A stretch of 64,000 nucleotides of DNA from Okeania sp. SIO3I5 (GTDB lineage: Bacteria; Cyanobacteriota; Cyanobacteriia; Cyanobacteriales; Microcoleaceae): assembly GCF_010672085.1 (NCBI RefSeq), contig NZ_JAAHHT010000019.1, forward strand, positions 53,840-117,839, given 5' to 3'. The position numbers and the translations under genes are program-made. This document shows, in pieces, positions 44,356 through 53,896 of the stretch. Within the stretch, counting starts at the first letter, position 1; each line of letters begins with the position of its first letter. The notes below the pieces were generated by a model, which was given only the letters and a program-made list of their open reading frames with translations, was not told where the DNA came from and ran no database searches.

Positions 44356-47178
44356 TTATCCTTCTTGTAATTTATGGGAGAATCTTAGGATAATAAACTC
44401 TGCGGGACGAACCGCTGCAATACCTATTTCTATAATCATTCGTCCTTCTAAAATATCCTCTTGTGTCATACTTGTACCCAGTCCCACATTCACAAAAAAG
44501 GCTTGTTCGGGAGCGCTACCTGCAAGCGCACCTTGTCGCCATAACCCCTCTAAAAAATTTTCACTCATAGACTTGACTTTGAGCCAGGTAATGGTATTGT
44601 TAGATTCAAAAACAGCAAATTCTGTGGATTTTTTGAGTGATTCTTCAACATAATTGAATAATCGACGCACAGGTATATAACGCCATTCATTGTCATTACC
44701 CGCTAATGTTCTTGCACCCCAAACTAAAGTTCCTTTGCCTGTAAAACTGCGAATAGCATTGACAGACTTACCTGTAGCATGGACATTCAAGTTCTCTTGT
44801 AATTCATTGTTAATTTTAATTGTCGGACCGATAACTGATGCCAAACTAACATTAGCGGGTGCTTTCCAAACACCTCTATCCCTGTCTACTGCAGCATACA
44901 CTCCTGCAACAGCAGCACTAGGAGGTAACATGACTCGCTCTTTTTCTATTTCTGTCTTGACTCTATTATAAAAATCTGTATTGTCAATTTTATAATACCA
45001 TAAGGGATGGTCCCCTAATTCTTTAGTGGATAATGGAACTACATCAGCACTACCATCACCGTCTTGCTCGATCTCAAAATTCTTTTTATTGGTTTCCTTT
45101 TGCCATTTATCCCATGCGTCGGTAACATCTTTTACAGTTGTGTCTCCTTCTTTTTTGATTGTTATTTCTAGGGTTAAATCTGTAATCCCAAAAGATATCT
45201 TATTATTGGTACCTTGAGTAATCTTTACTTTAGGTATTCTATCCTCTCTCCCTTGATGAGTGACTATAATACCATTAGCTTCTGTTCTGTAAAACCTTAA
45301 TAAAGATTTCAAGAGGATAAGAAATGTTGCCTCATGTGCTGCGACATTCTTATCATTCTCGCCACCTGAGCTAATTTCAAAATTTTGCCGTTCATCTTCC
45401 CATTCATTCCATGCTGTGGTAATTTCTTCTACAGTTGTCTCGCCTTCTGCTTTAATTTTTATTGTTAGGGTCTTACCATCAGTGTTAAAACCTATTTTAT
45501 CAATAGAGTTTTTATCAATAGAGTTTTTGATGATTTCTACTTTAGGTCTATCTGACTTACTCCCCCTATAACTAATTTTTAGACCTTCAACCGTTGATTC
45601 AAAGTAGGATTTTAAGGGAGTAGTTATTTTAGTTTGGATATTACCTTCTTCAATATTAAAACCCGGGCAACTTGTTTGTTTCCCCTGCCATGCTGCGATA
45701 ATTTCTCCTACACTTGTGTCGCCTTCTGCTTTAATTTTTATGGTAAGAATTTTGTCGTCAGGGGGTCCAAAATCTATATCATTATCGCTACGAATAATTC
45801 TCACTCCAGGTTCATCTGAGTCGCTTCCCGCATAGCTTATTTTCAAACCTTCAACTGTTGATTCAAAGTTTATTGTAGGTAAGCAAGTTAGGGTTTGAGG
45901 TGTTTCTGCTTCATTTGGTATATGATTATGATTTCCCCCATCACCTAAGTCGATATTAAAATTTTGACTATCACCTGTCAATTTTTTCCATGCTGCGATA
46001 ATTTCTGTTACTCTTGTGTATTCTTGTTTTTTGATTTTTATTTCTAGGGTCTTATCATCAGTAATGTTAAAATCTGTCTGATCACTATCGTTACGGATAA
46101 TTTTTACTTTGGGTTTATCTGAATTGCTTCCCCTATAAGTGATTTTCAGATGATCTTCAACTGTTAATTCAAAGTCTGCATCTAAAGCAGTCAGTGCTTG
46201 TGTTTTGATAGTATTAACACTAGATTCAATATCAAAACTTTTACGCCTGTCTTCCTCTTCATCACTTCCCGAATCCACTTGCCATGTATCCCATGCTGTA
46301 ATAATTTCTTCTGTAGTTGTCTCTGTGTCTGGTTTAATTTTGATTTCTAGAATCTTGTCGTCACTAATAAAAAAATCTATACCTTCAGCAGTTTGAGCAT
46401 TCCGAGTAATTTGTACTTTAGGTTCATCTGAGCTGCTTCCTGTATAATTAATTTTCAGACCTTGAAATATCGATTCAAAGTATGATTTTTCAGATTCAAC
46501 CATGACAGAATCATCAGTGTAATAATAGTTCAGAGAACTGTGTAAATAAGGATAATAAGATGCACCATATTTTAAATAATTTTGACCTATTCCGTTGCGA
46601 AAATCAGTAATTTTCTGCTCATTATATTGATCGGAACTACCGTCTAAAACATCAAAAATACCAAACCTATCCTGTAACTTATTACATTGTGTCAAAGCTT
46701 GTTGACAAAGGTCATAATAATCAGTTGGAACATCTAAATTAGTTGCATCAGTCAGCAAAATTAAAGTAGGTTCATCTTCTTGTTCTAGAACAGCCAAACC
46801 TTTCTCAAAATCTTTTCTACTCTTTGTTCCTGTATATGAACCAATTGAAACAATGTAACAATTACCACCACCATTATCAAAAAATATCTGTAAGGCATAA
46901 TACATTAAATATTTGAAATCAGGACTTGATTCAACATAAATTTCATCTTCGCTGGCCTTAACATTAAAATAAGTAGGTTCAGCTTTTCCAAACAAAGTTT
47001 CATAGTCCAGTAAAGAAGTAATTACAGTAGGTTTATTCGTTAAATTCTTTTTTCCATCTATAGCTTTTTCAGTATAACCAATAAAAGCCGGAATAGCTGT
47101 GGATACAGTTGACACGGAAGGAGGTAATGTAGAAATTTCCTCAATATAAACATTGGGAGTTTTATAGACCTTGACCAT
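44356..47178 (-). CDS. eCIS contractile sheath protein, five inserted modules
   Basis: This 940-aa protein is the longest sheath paralogue. The two core halves match the others (YKTPNVYIEEISTLPPSVST at the start; VWKAPANVSLASVIGPTIKI and FILRFSHKLQEG at the end). From ~228 to ~720 there are five ~98-aa modules, for example GLKISYAGSDSDEPGVRIIR and TIKIKAEGDTSVGEIIAAW. They differ from one another by substitutions, so they are not recent copies except in parts. In residue count it is about twice the 450-aa core. If all modules face outwards, the particle would be heavily decorated where this subunit is used. Confidence 0.92.
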   Translation of the reverse strand: MVKVYKTPNVYIEEISTLPPSVSTVSTAIPAFIGYTEKAIDGKKNLTNKPTVITSLLDYETLFGKAEPTYFNVKASEDEIYVESSPDFKYLMYYALQIFFDNGGGNCYIVSIGSYTGTKSRKDFEKGLAVLEQEDEPTLILLTDATNLDVPTDYYDLCQQALTQCNKLQDRFGIFDVLDGSSDQYNEQKITDFRNGIGQNYLKYGASYYPYLHSSLNYYYTDDSVMVESEKSYFESIFQGLKINYTGSSSDEPKVQITRNAQTAEGIDFFISDDKILEIKIKPDTETTTEEIITAWDTWQVDSGSDEEEDRRKSFDIESSVNTIKTQALTALDADFELTVEDHLKITYRGSNSDKPKVKIIRNDSDQTDFNITDDKTLEIKIKKQEYTRVTEIIAAWKKLTGDSQNFNIDLGDGGNHNHIPNEAETPQTLTCLPTINFESTVEGLKISYAGSDSDEPGVRIIRSDNDIDFGPPDDKILTIKIKAEGDTSVGEIIAAWQGKQTSCPGFNIEEGNIQTKITTPLKSYFESTVEGLKISYRGSKSDRPKVEIIKNSIDKNSIDKIGFNTDGKTLTIKIKAEGETTVEEITTAWNEWEDERQNFEISSGGENDKNVAAHEATFLILLKSLLRFYRTEANGIIVTHQGREDRIPKVKITQGTNNKISFGITDLTLEITIKKEGDTTVKDVTDAWDKWQKETNKKNFEIEQDGDGSADVVPLSTKELGDHPLWYYKIDNTDFYNRVKTEIEKERVMLPPSAAVAGVYAAVDRDRGVWKAPANVSLASVIGPTIKINNELQENLNVHATGKSVNAIRSFTGKGTLVWGARTLAGNDNEWRYIPVRRLFNYVEESLKKSTEFAVFESNNTITWLKVKSMSENFLEGLWRQGALAGSAPEQAFFVNVGLGTSMTQEDILEGRMIIEIGIAAVRPAEFIILRFSHKLQEG

Positions 47179-47249
47179 AGTTTAATAAGTAACTAATTTT
47201 TCTGATTTTTCTAACAAATAACAATAAAGAATATAGCAATCCTAAATGA

Positions 47250-47376
47250 TATCAAATCCGGTTGCTTTGGAGAATCAAGTTATACCATCAGTATTGGCTA
47301 AAATTCCTAGTTTGTAGAGGGTTTTGAGACCAAACCCCTACGGTTTTAAATTCTACCGATACTACCGGATTTGATA
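47250..47376. mobile_element. MITE, TATCAAATCC family, TGA duplication
   Basis: It has ends TATCAAATCCGG and CCGGATTTGATA, with TGA on both sides (47247-47249 and 47377-47379). Without it the flanks read CCTAAATGATTTGTGAAAAA, which matches, inverted, the unbroken TTTTTTCACAAACCATTTAGG at ~15180-15200. This shows insertion into an older repeat. Confidence 0.85.
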
Positions 47377-47589
47377 TGATTTGTGAAAAAAACTGTAGCA
47401 GTTTGTTTTCCAAATCCGATTTTTCCTTGGGTTTGGAGACCAAACCCCTACGATAAAATACTACACCTGTACGCGGATTGCTATAAGTAGTAGGGCGTCC
47501 AGCTTGAAAATGTGCGTAAAGAGTAAGTCAATGAAGACCTCACCCCCAACCCCTCTCCTGCAAGGAGAGGGGATAAATCCCCCCCTTTC

Positions 47590-47799
47590 AAAGCTATCCC
47601 TTATAAGGCACTCTTGAAACCCTTGTGGGAGGGTGGGGAGGAAGGGGAGGAGGGGGAGGAAGAATTCTGTCTACATTCATAAAAAAGTGTATTGAAAAAT
47701 ACTCTTTTCTCCTGAAAAAGCCGATTCAAGACTTAAACATAACTCCTCTATGTTGTCAAGTTTTATGAAAAGAGAAAGATGTTTATAAAGCATAGCTTT
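47590..47799. mobile_element. MITE, AAAGCTATCC family, copy 2
   Basis: It begins AAAGCTATCCCTTATAAGG and ends AAAGCATAGCTTT, inserted in a CCCCCCTTTC...GAAAGGGGGG hairpin. It is the sibling of 10178-10397. No ORF. Confidence 0.65.
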
Positions 47800-47917
47800 C
47801 AAAGGGGGGAACTGCAAGTCCCCCTTCTTAAGGGGGATTTAGGGGGATCGTTGATTGCCTCACACCCAGTTAAAACCGCTATACTGATAACTGATAACTG
47901 AAAACTGTTAACTGAAA

Positions 47918-50506
47918 TTATGCTTCCTGTAATTTATGGGAGAACTTCAGAATAATAAATTCCGCTGGACGTACTGCCGCTAAACCTATTTCTACATTCA
48001 TTCGTCCTTCCAGAATGTCCTGTGATGTCATAGTTACACCCAGTCCCACATTCACAAAGAATGCTTGTTCTGCAGTGCTACCTGCTAATGCTCCTTGCCG
48101 CCATAACCCCTCTAAGAAACTTTCTATCATAGATTTGACTTTCAGCCATGTCACACTGACATTAGGTTCAAAAATGGCAAATTCTGTGGCCTGTTGCACT
48201 GACTCTTCAACGTAAATGAATAGTCGGCGCACTGGTACATAACGCCATTCGTTGTCGTTACCTGCTAATGTTCTGGCTCCCCAAACTAGGACTCCTTTAC
48301 CTGTAAAATAACGAATAGCATTGACAGATTTACCTGCGCTGGAATCAACGTTGAGGTCTTCTTGTTCTTCGTTGGTAATTTTGACCATGGGAGCTGTGAC
48401 TGAGGCTAAACTGACATTAGCGGGTGCTTTCCAAACCCCTCGGTCTCGGTCTACCCTCGCATAGACTCCTGCCATGGAAGAACTAGGAGGTAAGATGACT
48501 CGCTTCTTAGATATTTCTGATTTAATGTCATTATACAAACCTGTATTAGCAGTTTTGTAATACCATAGGGGTAGCGGATTTATGAGGTTTGCTGGTTCAT
48601 CAAGAGCTTTTACAGCGGTACTGCCATCACCATCTTGCTTTAGTTCAAAACCATGTTTAGGGTCGGCGAAAACTTCCCATTCGTCAAGGATGTCTTGTAC
48701 CGTTGTTATTTGGTCTGCTGATTTGATTGTTATTGTAATCTGATTTGCAGCAGTTGTAACTGTTACTGTGTCGTCACTACCATTAGTGATAGTTACTTTT
48801 GGTGTATCGCCACTTCCCCCTTTATGAGTAACTGCAAGACCATTAGGGGCTGTTCTGTAAGCTCTCACTACTACGAGACTGAGTTCTGATGGGGCGTCCA
48901 TCGTAGTTATATTTGCAGAGCCATCACCATTTTGATTTTCCGTGATTGCAAAATCATTTTTTGGAGTAAAAATACCCCATTCTGTAACGATCTCACTTGC
49001 AGTTGTAGGAGGTGTTTGTTTGAGTTTGATGGTTAGAGTTTTGTTACCATCAGTAAACTCAAAGTCTACTTTATCTGCTGCATCATTAGGAACAATATTT
49101 ACTTTCAGGACATCAGCCTGATCTCCTGCATAAGTGACTATAATACCCTGCTGACCTCCTATTACCTTCAACTTTTGCTGAAAAACAATGTCAATTGGGT
49201 TTTCTGAAGCTATTATCGGAGTGCCACCATTTACTAGGATTATTTCAAAATTCTTTTTGTAAGCACTAGCAAAATCAGCACTCCATTGGTCGAAAATATC
49301 TTTTGCAGTTGTAGGGCCAGCCTTTTTGAGTTTAATGATTAGAGTTTTATCATCAGAGCTAAAATCAAACTTTACTTTATCTAACTCGCCTTCAATAATA
49401 CTTACTGCCGGAGCATCACTCTCACTTCCTGTATAAGTGACTGTAATAGCAGTTTGTATTTGCGTCCCGAATAAAGTATTAAGTTTTGCTGGAGTGTTCG
49501 CTTCACCGACAGTCTCAGCGCCAGTACCATCTGCCTTGACTTCAAAAGTCTTTTTATCAGAAAAATTCTCCCATTCTGTGACAATCACATTTGCTGCTTT
49601 GTCGTCTGCTTGGAGTTTTATTATCAAAATTTCTTCATTACTACCCCCAAACTCAAAAGTTGCTACATCAGGAGCTATGGTACTATCAACAACAACATTT
49701 ACTTTCGGTTCATCTGACTTTGCTCCCGTATAACCAACTATCAGACCATCAGTAGCCGTTTTGTATGCAAATGATTGATAATTAAAAGCTTTAACAGTTA
49801 CAGAATCATCAGTATAATAATAGTTCAGTGATGTTTGCAAGTAGGGGTAGTAAGTAGCGCCATAGTTTAGGTATTCCATACCAATCCCATCTCGGAAATT
49901 ATCAACATCCTCCTGTTCTTGAATTCTAGGATCTACCTGAACAACATCAAAGACAGAAAACCTATCCTGTAATGTATTACATTGTGCCAAAGCGGCCTTA
50001 CAAAGGTCGTAATAATCGGTTGGTTTTTGCGCGGCATCCAAAGGTAAATTAGCAGCATCACTAAGCAATATTAAAGTAGGTTCGTCTTCTTTCTTTAAAG
50101 CTGCTAAACCTTCTGTAAATAGAGCTGGGTTTTTTGCCTCATCAGTCTCACTATATGTACCAACCGAAACAATATAACAAGGACCACCACCATTATTAAA
50201 AAACATCTGCAAGGCATAATACATTAAATATTTAACCCTTGCTACTTCAGCCATATTAGTAATTGAAATTCCATCTGCAGTCTCTTCAACTACAAACTTA
50301 GCTCCTTCCCCTTCTCCAAACAGCTCTTCATACTCAAAAATTGAAGTAATTCGAGTTGGGATATTCGTTAAATCTTCACCATCATTTTGTATAACCTTTG
50401 CCGTATAACCAAGAAAAGCAGGAATTCCTGTAGCAACACCCGCCACTGAGGGAGGCAATTTAGAAATTTCCTCGATATAAACATTAGGAGTTTTATAATT
50501 GACCAT
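47918..50506 (-). CDS. eCIS contractile sheath protein, four inserted modules
   Basis: The 862-aa protein has the usual sheath ends (YKTPNVYIEEISKLPPSVAG; VWKAPANVSLASVTAPMVKI; FIILKFSHKLQEA). Four modules of ~103 aa lie between ~240 and ~645, with cores such as GLIVGYTGAKSDEPKVNVVV and AITVTYTGSESDAPAVSIIE. Both core halves are very close to the 450-aa paralogue, including the DNA at the 3' end, which points to a recent duplication followed by gain or loss of modules. Modules here are richer in Ala, Val and Asp than in the 940-aa protein. Confidence 0.93.
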   Translation of the reverse strand: MVNYKTPNVYIEEISKLPPSVAGVATGIPAFLGYTAKVIQNDGEDLTNIPTRITSIFEYEELFGEGEGAKFVVEETADGISITNMAEVARVKYLMYYALQMFFNNGGGPCYIVSVGTYSETDEAKNPALFTEGLAALKKEDEPTLILLSDAANLPLDAAQKPTDYYDLCKAALAQCNTLQDRFSVFDVVQVDPRIQEQEDVDNFRDGIGMEYLNYGATYYPYLQTSLNYYYTDDSVTVKAFNYQSFAYKTATDGLIVGYTGAKSDEPKVNVVVDSTIAPDVATFEFGGSNEEILIIKLQADDKAANVIVTEWENFSDKKTFEVKADGTGAETVGEANTPAKLNTLFGTQIQTAITVTYTGSESDAPAVSIIEGELDKVKFDFSSDDKTLIIKLKKAGPTTAKDIFDQWSADFASAYKKNFEIILVNGGTPIIASENPIDIVFQQKLKVIGGQQGIIVTYAGDQADVLKVNIVPNDAADKVDFEFTDGNKTLTIKLKQTPPTTASEIVTEWGIFTPKNDFAITENQNGDGSANITTMDAPSELSLVVVRAYRTAPNGLAVTHKGGSGDTPKVTITNGSDDTVTVTTAANQITITIKSADQITTVQDILDEWEVFADPKHGFELKQDGDGSTAVKALDEPANLINPLPLWYYKTANTGLYNDIKSEISKKRVILPPSSSMAGVYARVDRDRGVWKAPANVSLASVTAPMVKITNEEQEDLNVDSSAGKSVNAIRYFTGKGVLVWGARTLAGNDNEWRYVPVRRLFIYVEESVQQATEFAIFEPNVSVTWLKVKSMIESFLEGLWRQGALAGSTAEQAFFVNVGLGVTMTSQDILEGRMNVEIGLAAVRPAEFIILKFSHKLQEA

Positions 50507-50818
50507 AATTAAGTCCTTAGTTTTTGCTTTACAGACATTTGAGAGAATAAGGTTTCAAACATCACCCTTTTAAGGGAAAAAAAAGTGGTAGTGCATTGCC
50601 ATGCTGGTCTATATGTAATTATTTTGCTCAAGAGGAACAGTAGTGGGAGCATCTTGCTCCCTTGCTAGCTGTTGTGGGAGTATCTTGCTCCCTTGCTAGC
50701 TGTTGTTCATCCTTATCTACCATTAGCAGGACTACAAAAAAACCATCTTCTACATTCCAAGTCACCAGCTAATCTCTGGACATACTGATAACTGATGACT
50801 GATAACTGATAACTGAAA
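50507..50818. repeat. Spacer with two-unit hairpin repeat
   Basis: At ~50643-50705 GTGGGAG(C/T)ATCTTGCTCCC followed by TTGCTAGCTGTT occurs twice in tandem (32-bp unit). A TTATCAGTTATC-type simple repeat follows. No gene. Confidence 0.55.
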
Positions 50819-52171
50819 TTATGCTTCCTGTAATTTATGGGAGAACTTCAGAATAATAAATTCTGCTGGACGTACTGCCGCTAAACCTATTTCCACATTC
50901 ATTCGTCCTTCCAGAATGTCCTGTGATGACATGGTTACACCCAGTCCCACATTCACAAAAAATGCCTGTTCCGCAGTGCTACCTGCTAATGCTCCTTGTC
51001 GCCATAATCCCTCTAAGAAACTTTCTATCATTGACTTGACTTTCAGCCATGTCACAGTGACATTAGGTTCAAAAATCGCAAATTCTGTGGCCTGTTGCAC
51101 TGACTCTTCGACGTAAATGAATAGTCGGCGCACTGGTACATAACGCCATTCGTTGTCGTTACCTGCTAATGTTCTGGCTCCCCAAACTAAGACTCCTTTA
51201 CCTGTAAAATAACGAATAGCATTGATAGATTTACCTGCGGTAGCATCAACATTGAGGTCTTCTTGGTCTTCGTTGGTAATTTTGACTGTAGGAACTGTGA
51301 CTGATGCTAAACTCACATTAGCGGGTGCTTTCCAAACCCCTCGATCTCGGTCTACCCTGGCATAGACTCCAGCTATGGCAGAGCTAGGAGGTAAAATGAT
51401 TCGCTTTTTAGATATTTCTGATTTAATTCCGTTGTAGAGAGCACCTTTGGTATCTTTGATAGTCTCTAATGCTGCACCGTTCACAGTTACAGAATCATCG
51501 GTATAATAATAGTTCAGTGATGTTTGTAAGTAGGGGTAGTAGGCAGCCCCATAGTTTAGGTATTCTGAACTAACTGCACTTCGGAAAGTCTCAGCATCAT
51601 CCCTAGAATCTTTCTTAAACTGAACAACATCAAAGACAGCAAACCTATCCTGTAATGTTTTACATTGGTCCAAAGCTGCCACACAAAGGTCATAATAATC
51701 AGTAGTATTCGAATCATCATCTAAATTAGCAGCATCACTCAACAATATTAAAGTGGGTTCGTCTTCTTTCTTTAAAGCTGCTAAACCATTGTCAAAATCA
51801 GCTTTTGCTTTAGTTCCATCATCTGGACCAACCGAAACAATATAACAAGCGCCCCCACCGTTATTAAAAAACATCTGCAAGGCATAATACATTAAAAACT
51901 TGGGTTCTGTAACACGTATACTGATTATCTCATCTGCACCATTTGTTATAACTGCAATTACAGTGGGTTTAGCAAGTCCAAAGAAAGTTTCATATTCCAG
52001 AAGGGAAGTAATTCGAGTTGGTACATTTGTTAAATCTTCACCATCATCATTTTCAGCCTTTTCTGTGTAACCAAGAAAAGCAGGGATTCCTGTAGAAACA
52101 CCCGCAACTGAAGGAGGTAATTTAGAAATTTCCTCGATGTAAACATTGGGAGTTTTATAAGAAGTAGCCAT
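50819..52171 (-). CDS. eCIS contractile sheath protein, core form without inserts
   Basis: At 450 aa this is the basic sheath: N-terminal part (SYKTPNVYIEEISKLPPSVA, VSTGIPAFLGYTEKA), Walker-like loop absent, LNYYYTDDSV at ~227, then only a ~20-aa linker before LYNGIKSEISKKRIILPPSS and the C-terminal handshake part (RYFTGKGVLVWGARTLAGND, FVNVGLGVTMSSQDILEGRM). It is the likely major subunit because it is the first sheath gene transcribed, but that is inference. It lies 41 bp after the 306-aa gene. Confidence 0.94.
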   Translation of the reverse strand: MATSYKTPNVYIEEISKLPPSVAGVSTGIPAFLGYTEKAENDDGEDLTNVPTRITSLLEYETFFGLAKPTVIAVITNGADEIISIRVTEPKFLMYYALQMFFNNGGGACYIVSVGPDDGTKAKADFDNGLAALKKEDEPTLILLSDAANLDDDSNTTDYYDLCVAALDQCKTLQDRFAVFDVVQFKKDSRDDAETFRSAVSSEYLNYGAAYYPYLQTSLNYYYTDDSVTVNGAALETIKDTKGALYNGIKSEISKKRIILPPSSAIAGVYARVDRDRGVWKAPANVSLASVTVPTVKITNEDQEDLNVDATAGKSINAIRYFTGKGVLVWGARTLAGNDNEWRYVPVRRLFIYVEESVQQATEFAIFEPNVTVTWLKVKSMIESFLEGLWRQGALAGSTAEQAFFVNVGLGVTMSSQDILEGRMNVEIGLAAVRPAEFIILKFSHKLQEA

Positions 52172-52212
52172 AGTTTTATCCTTGTGTTTTGTGTTTTTTG
52201 AGTTTTGAGATT

Positions 52213-53133
52213 TTAGCTGTTTTTGAGGAGATTAATTACTTGATATTGAATCATCTCTTCACTCTTAGGTGCTTTTTGAATTATATTATCATTAGGTGGA
52301 TTAGGTAAATGTTGTATCCATACACTCTGACTTTTCAAAAGTTGAATACTTTTTATCCCCTTTTCCTGGCAAGGAATTTTCTCTGTAGATTCAGAGAAAT
52401 ATTTTTTGCTACTTGGAAATTGTTCCTTAAGAGTATCATATATTGGGTCATTTTCTGTAACGTCCAGGAAGCTAGAAAAACTTATACTTCCTTCGTTATC
52501 TTTAACTAAAAATTCTTCCTTGTCATCATTAGTTATTAGATAATAACGCCAGTGTTGTTCTTTTCTCTCAAAAGTGATTTGATAATCACTGCTTTGGCTA
52601 AAATCTACAGGCAGAGAATCATTATTATCAATAATTATGACCCCCCAAACAATTTGTCCTCCTGGTAAATCTTCATAAGATAATTTGATTTTATCTTCTG
52701 CTCCGTCTGCTGGTAAGTCTTGATAATATAAGATTACTTTATCTTCTATTAATGGTACAATTCCTGGAGTATCAATATTTTTGTTACTAAAAGAAGGACA
52801 TTTTAAACCATCTTCTAGCTGCTTCTGTTGAAGATTGAAAAAAATACTACCTTGAAAATCTCTTTCTGTAAAATTAACAATTTTTTGATTCTTAAGTTTT
52901 AAGATAAAAGTAAATTGCAAATCCTTGGCCAGTTCAATTTGGGGTTGATTTTCATTTTCTGGATCGACAGGAGCAATAATAATTATTCCATTAATTTTAT
53001 TTCTAACAATCAAGCGATGACCACTTAATATTTTCCTACATTCAATTGTTGGCTCCAAAATGAAGTCTGGACATAAATCATTAGTATAATAATCGTGAAA
53101 AATACTCAATTCAAATAGTTTTTTATAAATCAT
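52213..53133 (-). CDS. eCIS-locus protein of unknown function
   Basis: The 306-aa protein begins YKKLFELSIFHDYYTNDLCP and has PTIECRKILSGHRLIVRNKI and NGIIIIAPVDPENEN near the start. The rest is beta-rich with charged loops (GGQIVWGVIIIDNNDSLPVD, HLPNPPNDNIIQ near the end). I know no catalytic motif in it. It is placed between the DUF4255 terminator and the first sheath gene, 26 bp and 41 bp from them, so it is surely co-expressed with the particle. A structural or cap role is possible. Confidence 0.7.
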   Translation of the reverse strand: MIYKKLFELSIFHDYYTNDLCPDFILEPTIECRKILSGHRLIVRNKINGIIIIAPVDPENENQPQIELAKDLQFTFILKLKNQKIVNFTERDFQGSIFFNLQQKQLEDGLKCPSFSNKNIDTPGIVPLIEDKVILYYQDLPADGAEDKIKLSYEDLPGGQIVWGVIIIDNNDSLPVDFSQSSDYQITFERKEQHWRYYLITNDDKEEFLVKDNEGSISFSSFLDVTENDPIYDTLKEQFPSSKKYFSESTEKIPCQEKGIKSIQLLKSQSVWIQHLPNPPNDNIIQKAPKSEEMIQYQVINLLKNS

Positions 53134-53159
53134 AATCTAGACTTCACTCTTATGAAAAT

Positions 53160-53744
53160 TTAGACATTTACAGGAACAACTATCTTTCCAGTTAGATCAG
53201 GGGTAGATTCTACTGTATCCGTATCTGTAAAGACAACCATTCTCACTTTATAAATCACAGAAGGTATATAACACAATCCCAAACCTGCCCATACATCTCT
53301 TTGTTCGGTAAAAGGCAAATTCACTAATTCCATAGTCAATTTTTGAATGTCTGGATGAAGTTCTGGAGAATTATGGTGATCGAACAACCGATGACTTTGA
53401 AAAAATTTGATAATTAAGGATAAGAATTTTAAAGATTGGTTGTAATCAGTAAAGTATGGAATAAAAAGAACATATAAGTTGAGGTAAATATTAGGGTTTT
53501 TTTTCTCTACACGACCTCCATTAGGCTTTTTTTCATAAGCGGCACCAGAACGAAAAGTATATTCTTCTTCTACATTAATTAATAAAGAAGTAATAGTATC
53601 TGGTTCTAACTGCACTTCTTTTTGAGTGTGATTTTGGAGAAGTACAACAGCTTTATCGTTATTAAAGCTGATTTGCCCTTCCATTTTGATTTGGATGTAG
53701 GTGTCGAGTTGCTCCTGGAGAAAGGAGATAACATTATCGATCAT
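53160..53744 (-). CDS. DUF4255 / Pvc16_N tail-terminator protein (Afp16-like)
   Basis: The 194-aa protein starts MIDNVISFLQEQLDTYIQI and has NIYLNLYVLFIPYFTDYNQS, LKFLSLIIKFFQSHRLFD and DVWAGLGLCYIPSVIYKVRM, the DUF4255 (Pvc16 N-terminal) pattern. Afp16 caps the distal end of tube and sheath and fixes tube length together with the tape measure. It is 152 bp after the ATPase gene. Confidence 0.9.
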   Translation of the reverse strand: MIDNVISFLQEQLDTYIQIKMEGQISFNNDKAVVLLQNHTQKEVQLEPDTITSLLINVEEEYTFRSGAAYEKKPNGGRVEKKNPNIYLNLYVLFIPYFTDYNQSLKFLSLIIKFFQSHRLFDHHNSPELHPDIQKLTMELVNLPFTEQRDVWAGLGLCYIPSVIYKVRMVVFTDTDTVESTPDLTGKIVVPVNV

Positions 53745-53896
53745 AGGCCGTTAATTGTTAATGGTAAATCAAATGGCGATCGCTTTAACTACCCAAGACA
53801 AAATATCCCAGATAAAATTTACAGTAACATGAAAACTGTTCAGATCGAAAAAAGAAACATTTTGTTATAATTTGATTTTTTTTTCAAATAAACATA

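Larger units (their letters stand above)
47179..47917. repeat. Repeat-rich spacer between sheath genes
   Basis: It holds the nested MITE at 47250-47376, CCAAACCCCTAC hairpins (~47300-47450), CCCCTCTCCTGCAAGGAGAGGGG (~47552), the AAAGCTATCC MITE at 47590-47799 and a CCCCCTTCTTAAGGGGGAT hairpin (~47820). No gene. Confidence 0.65.
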
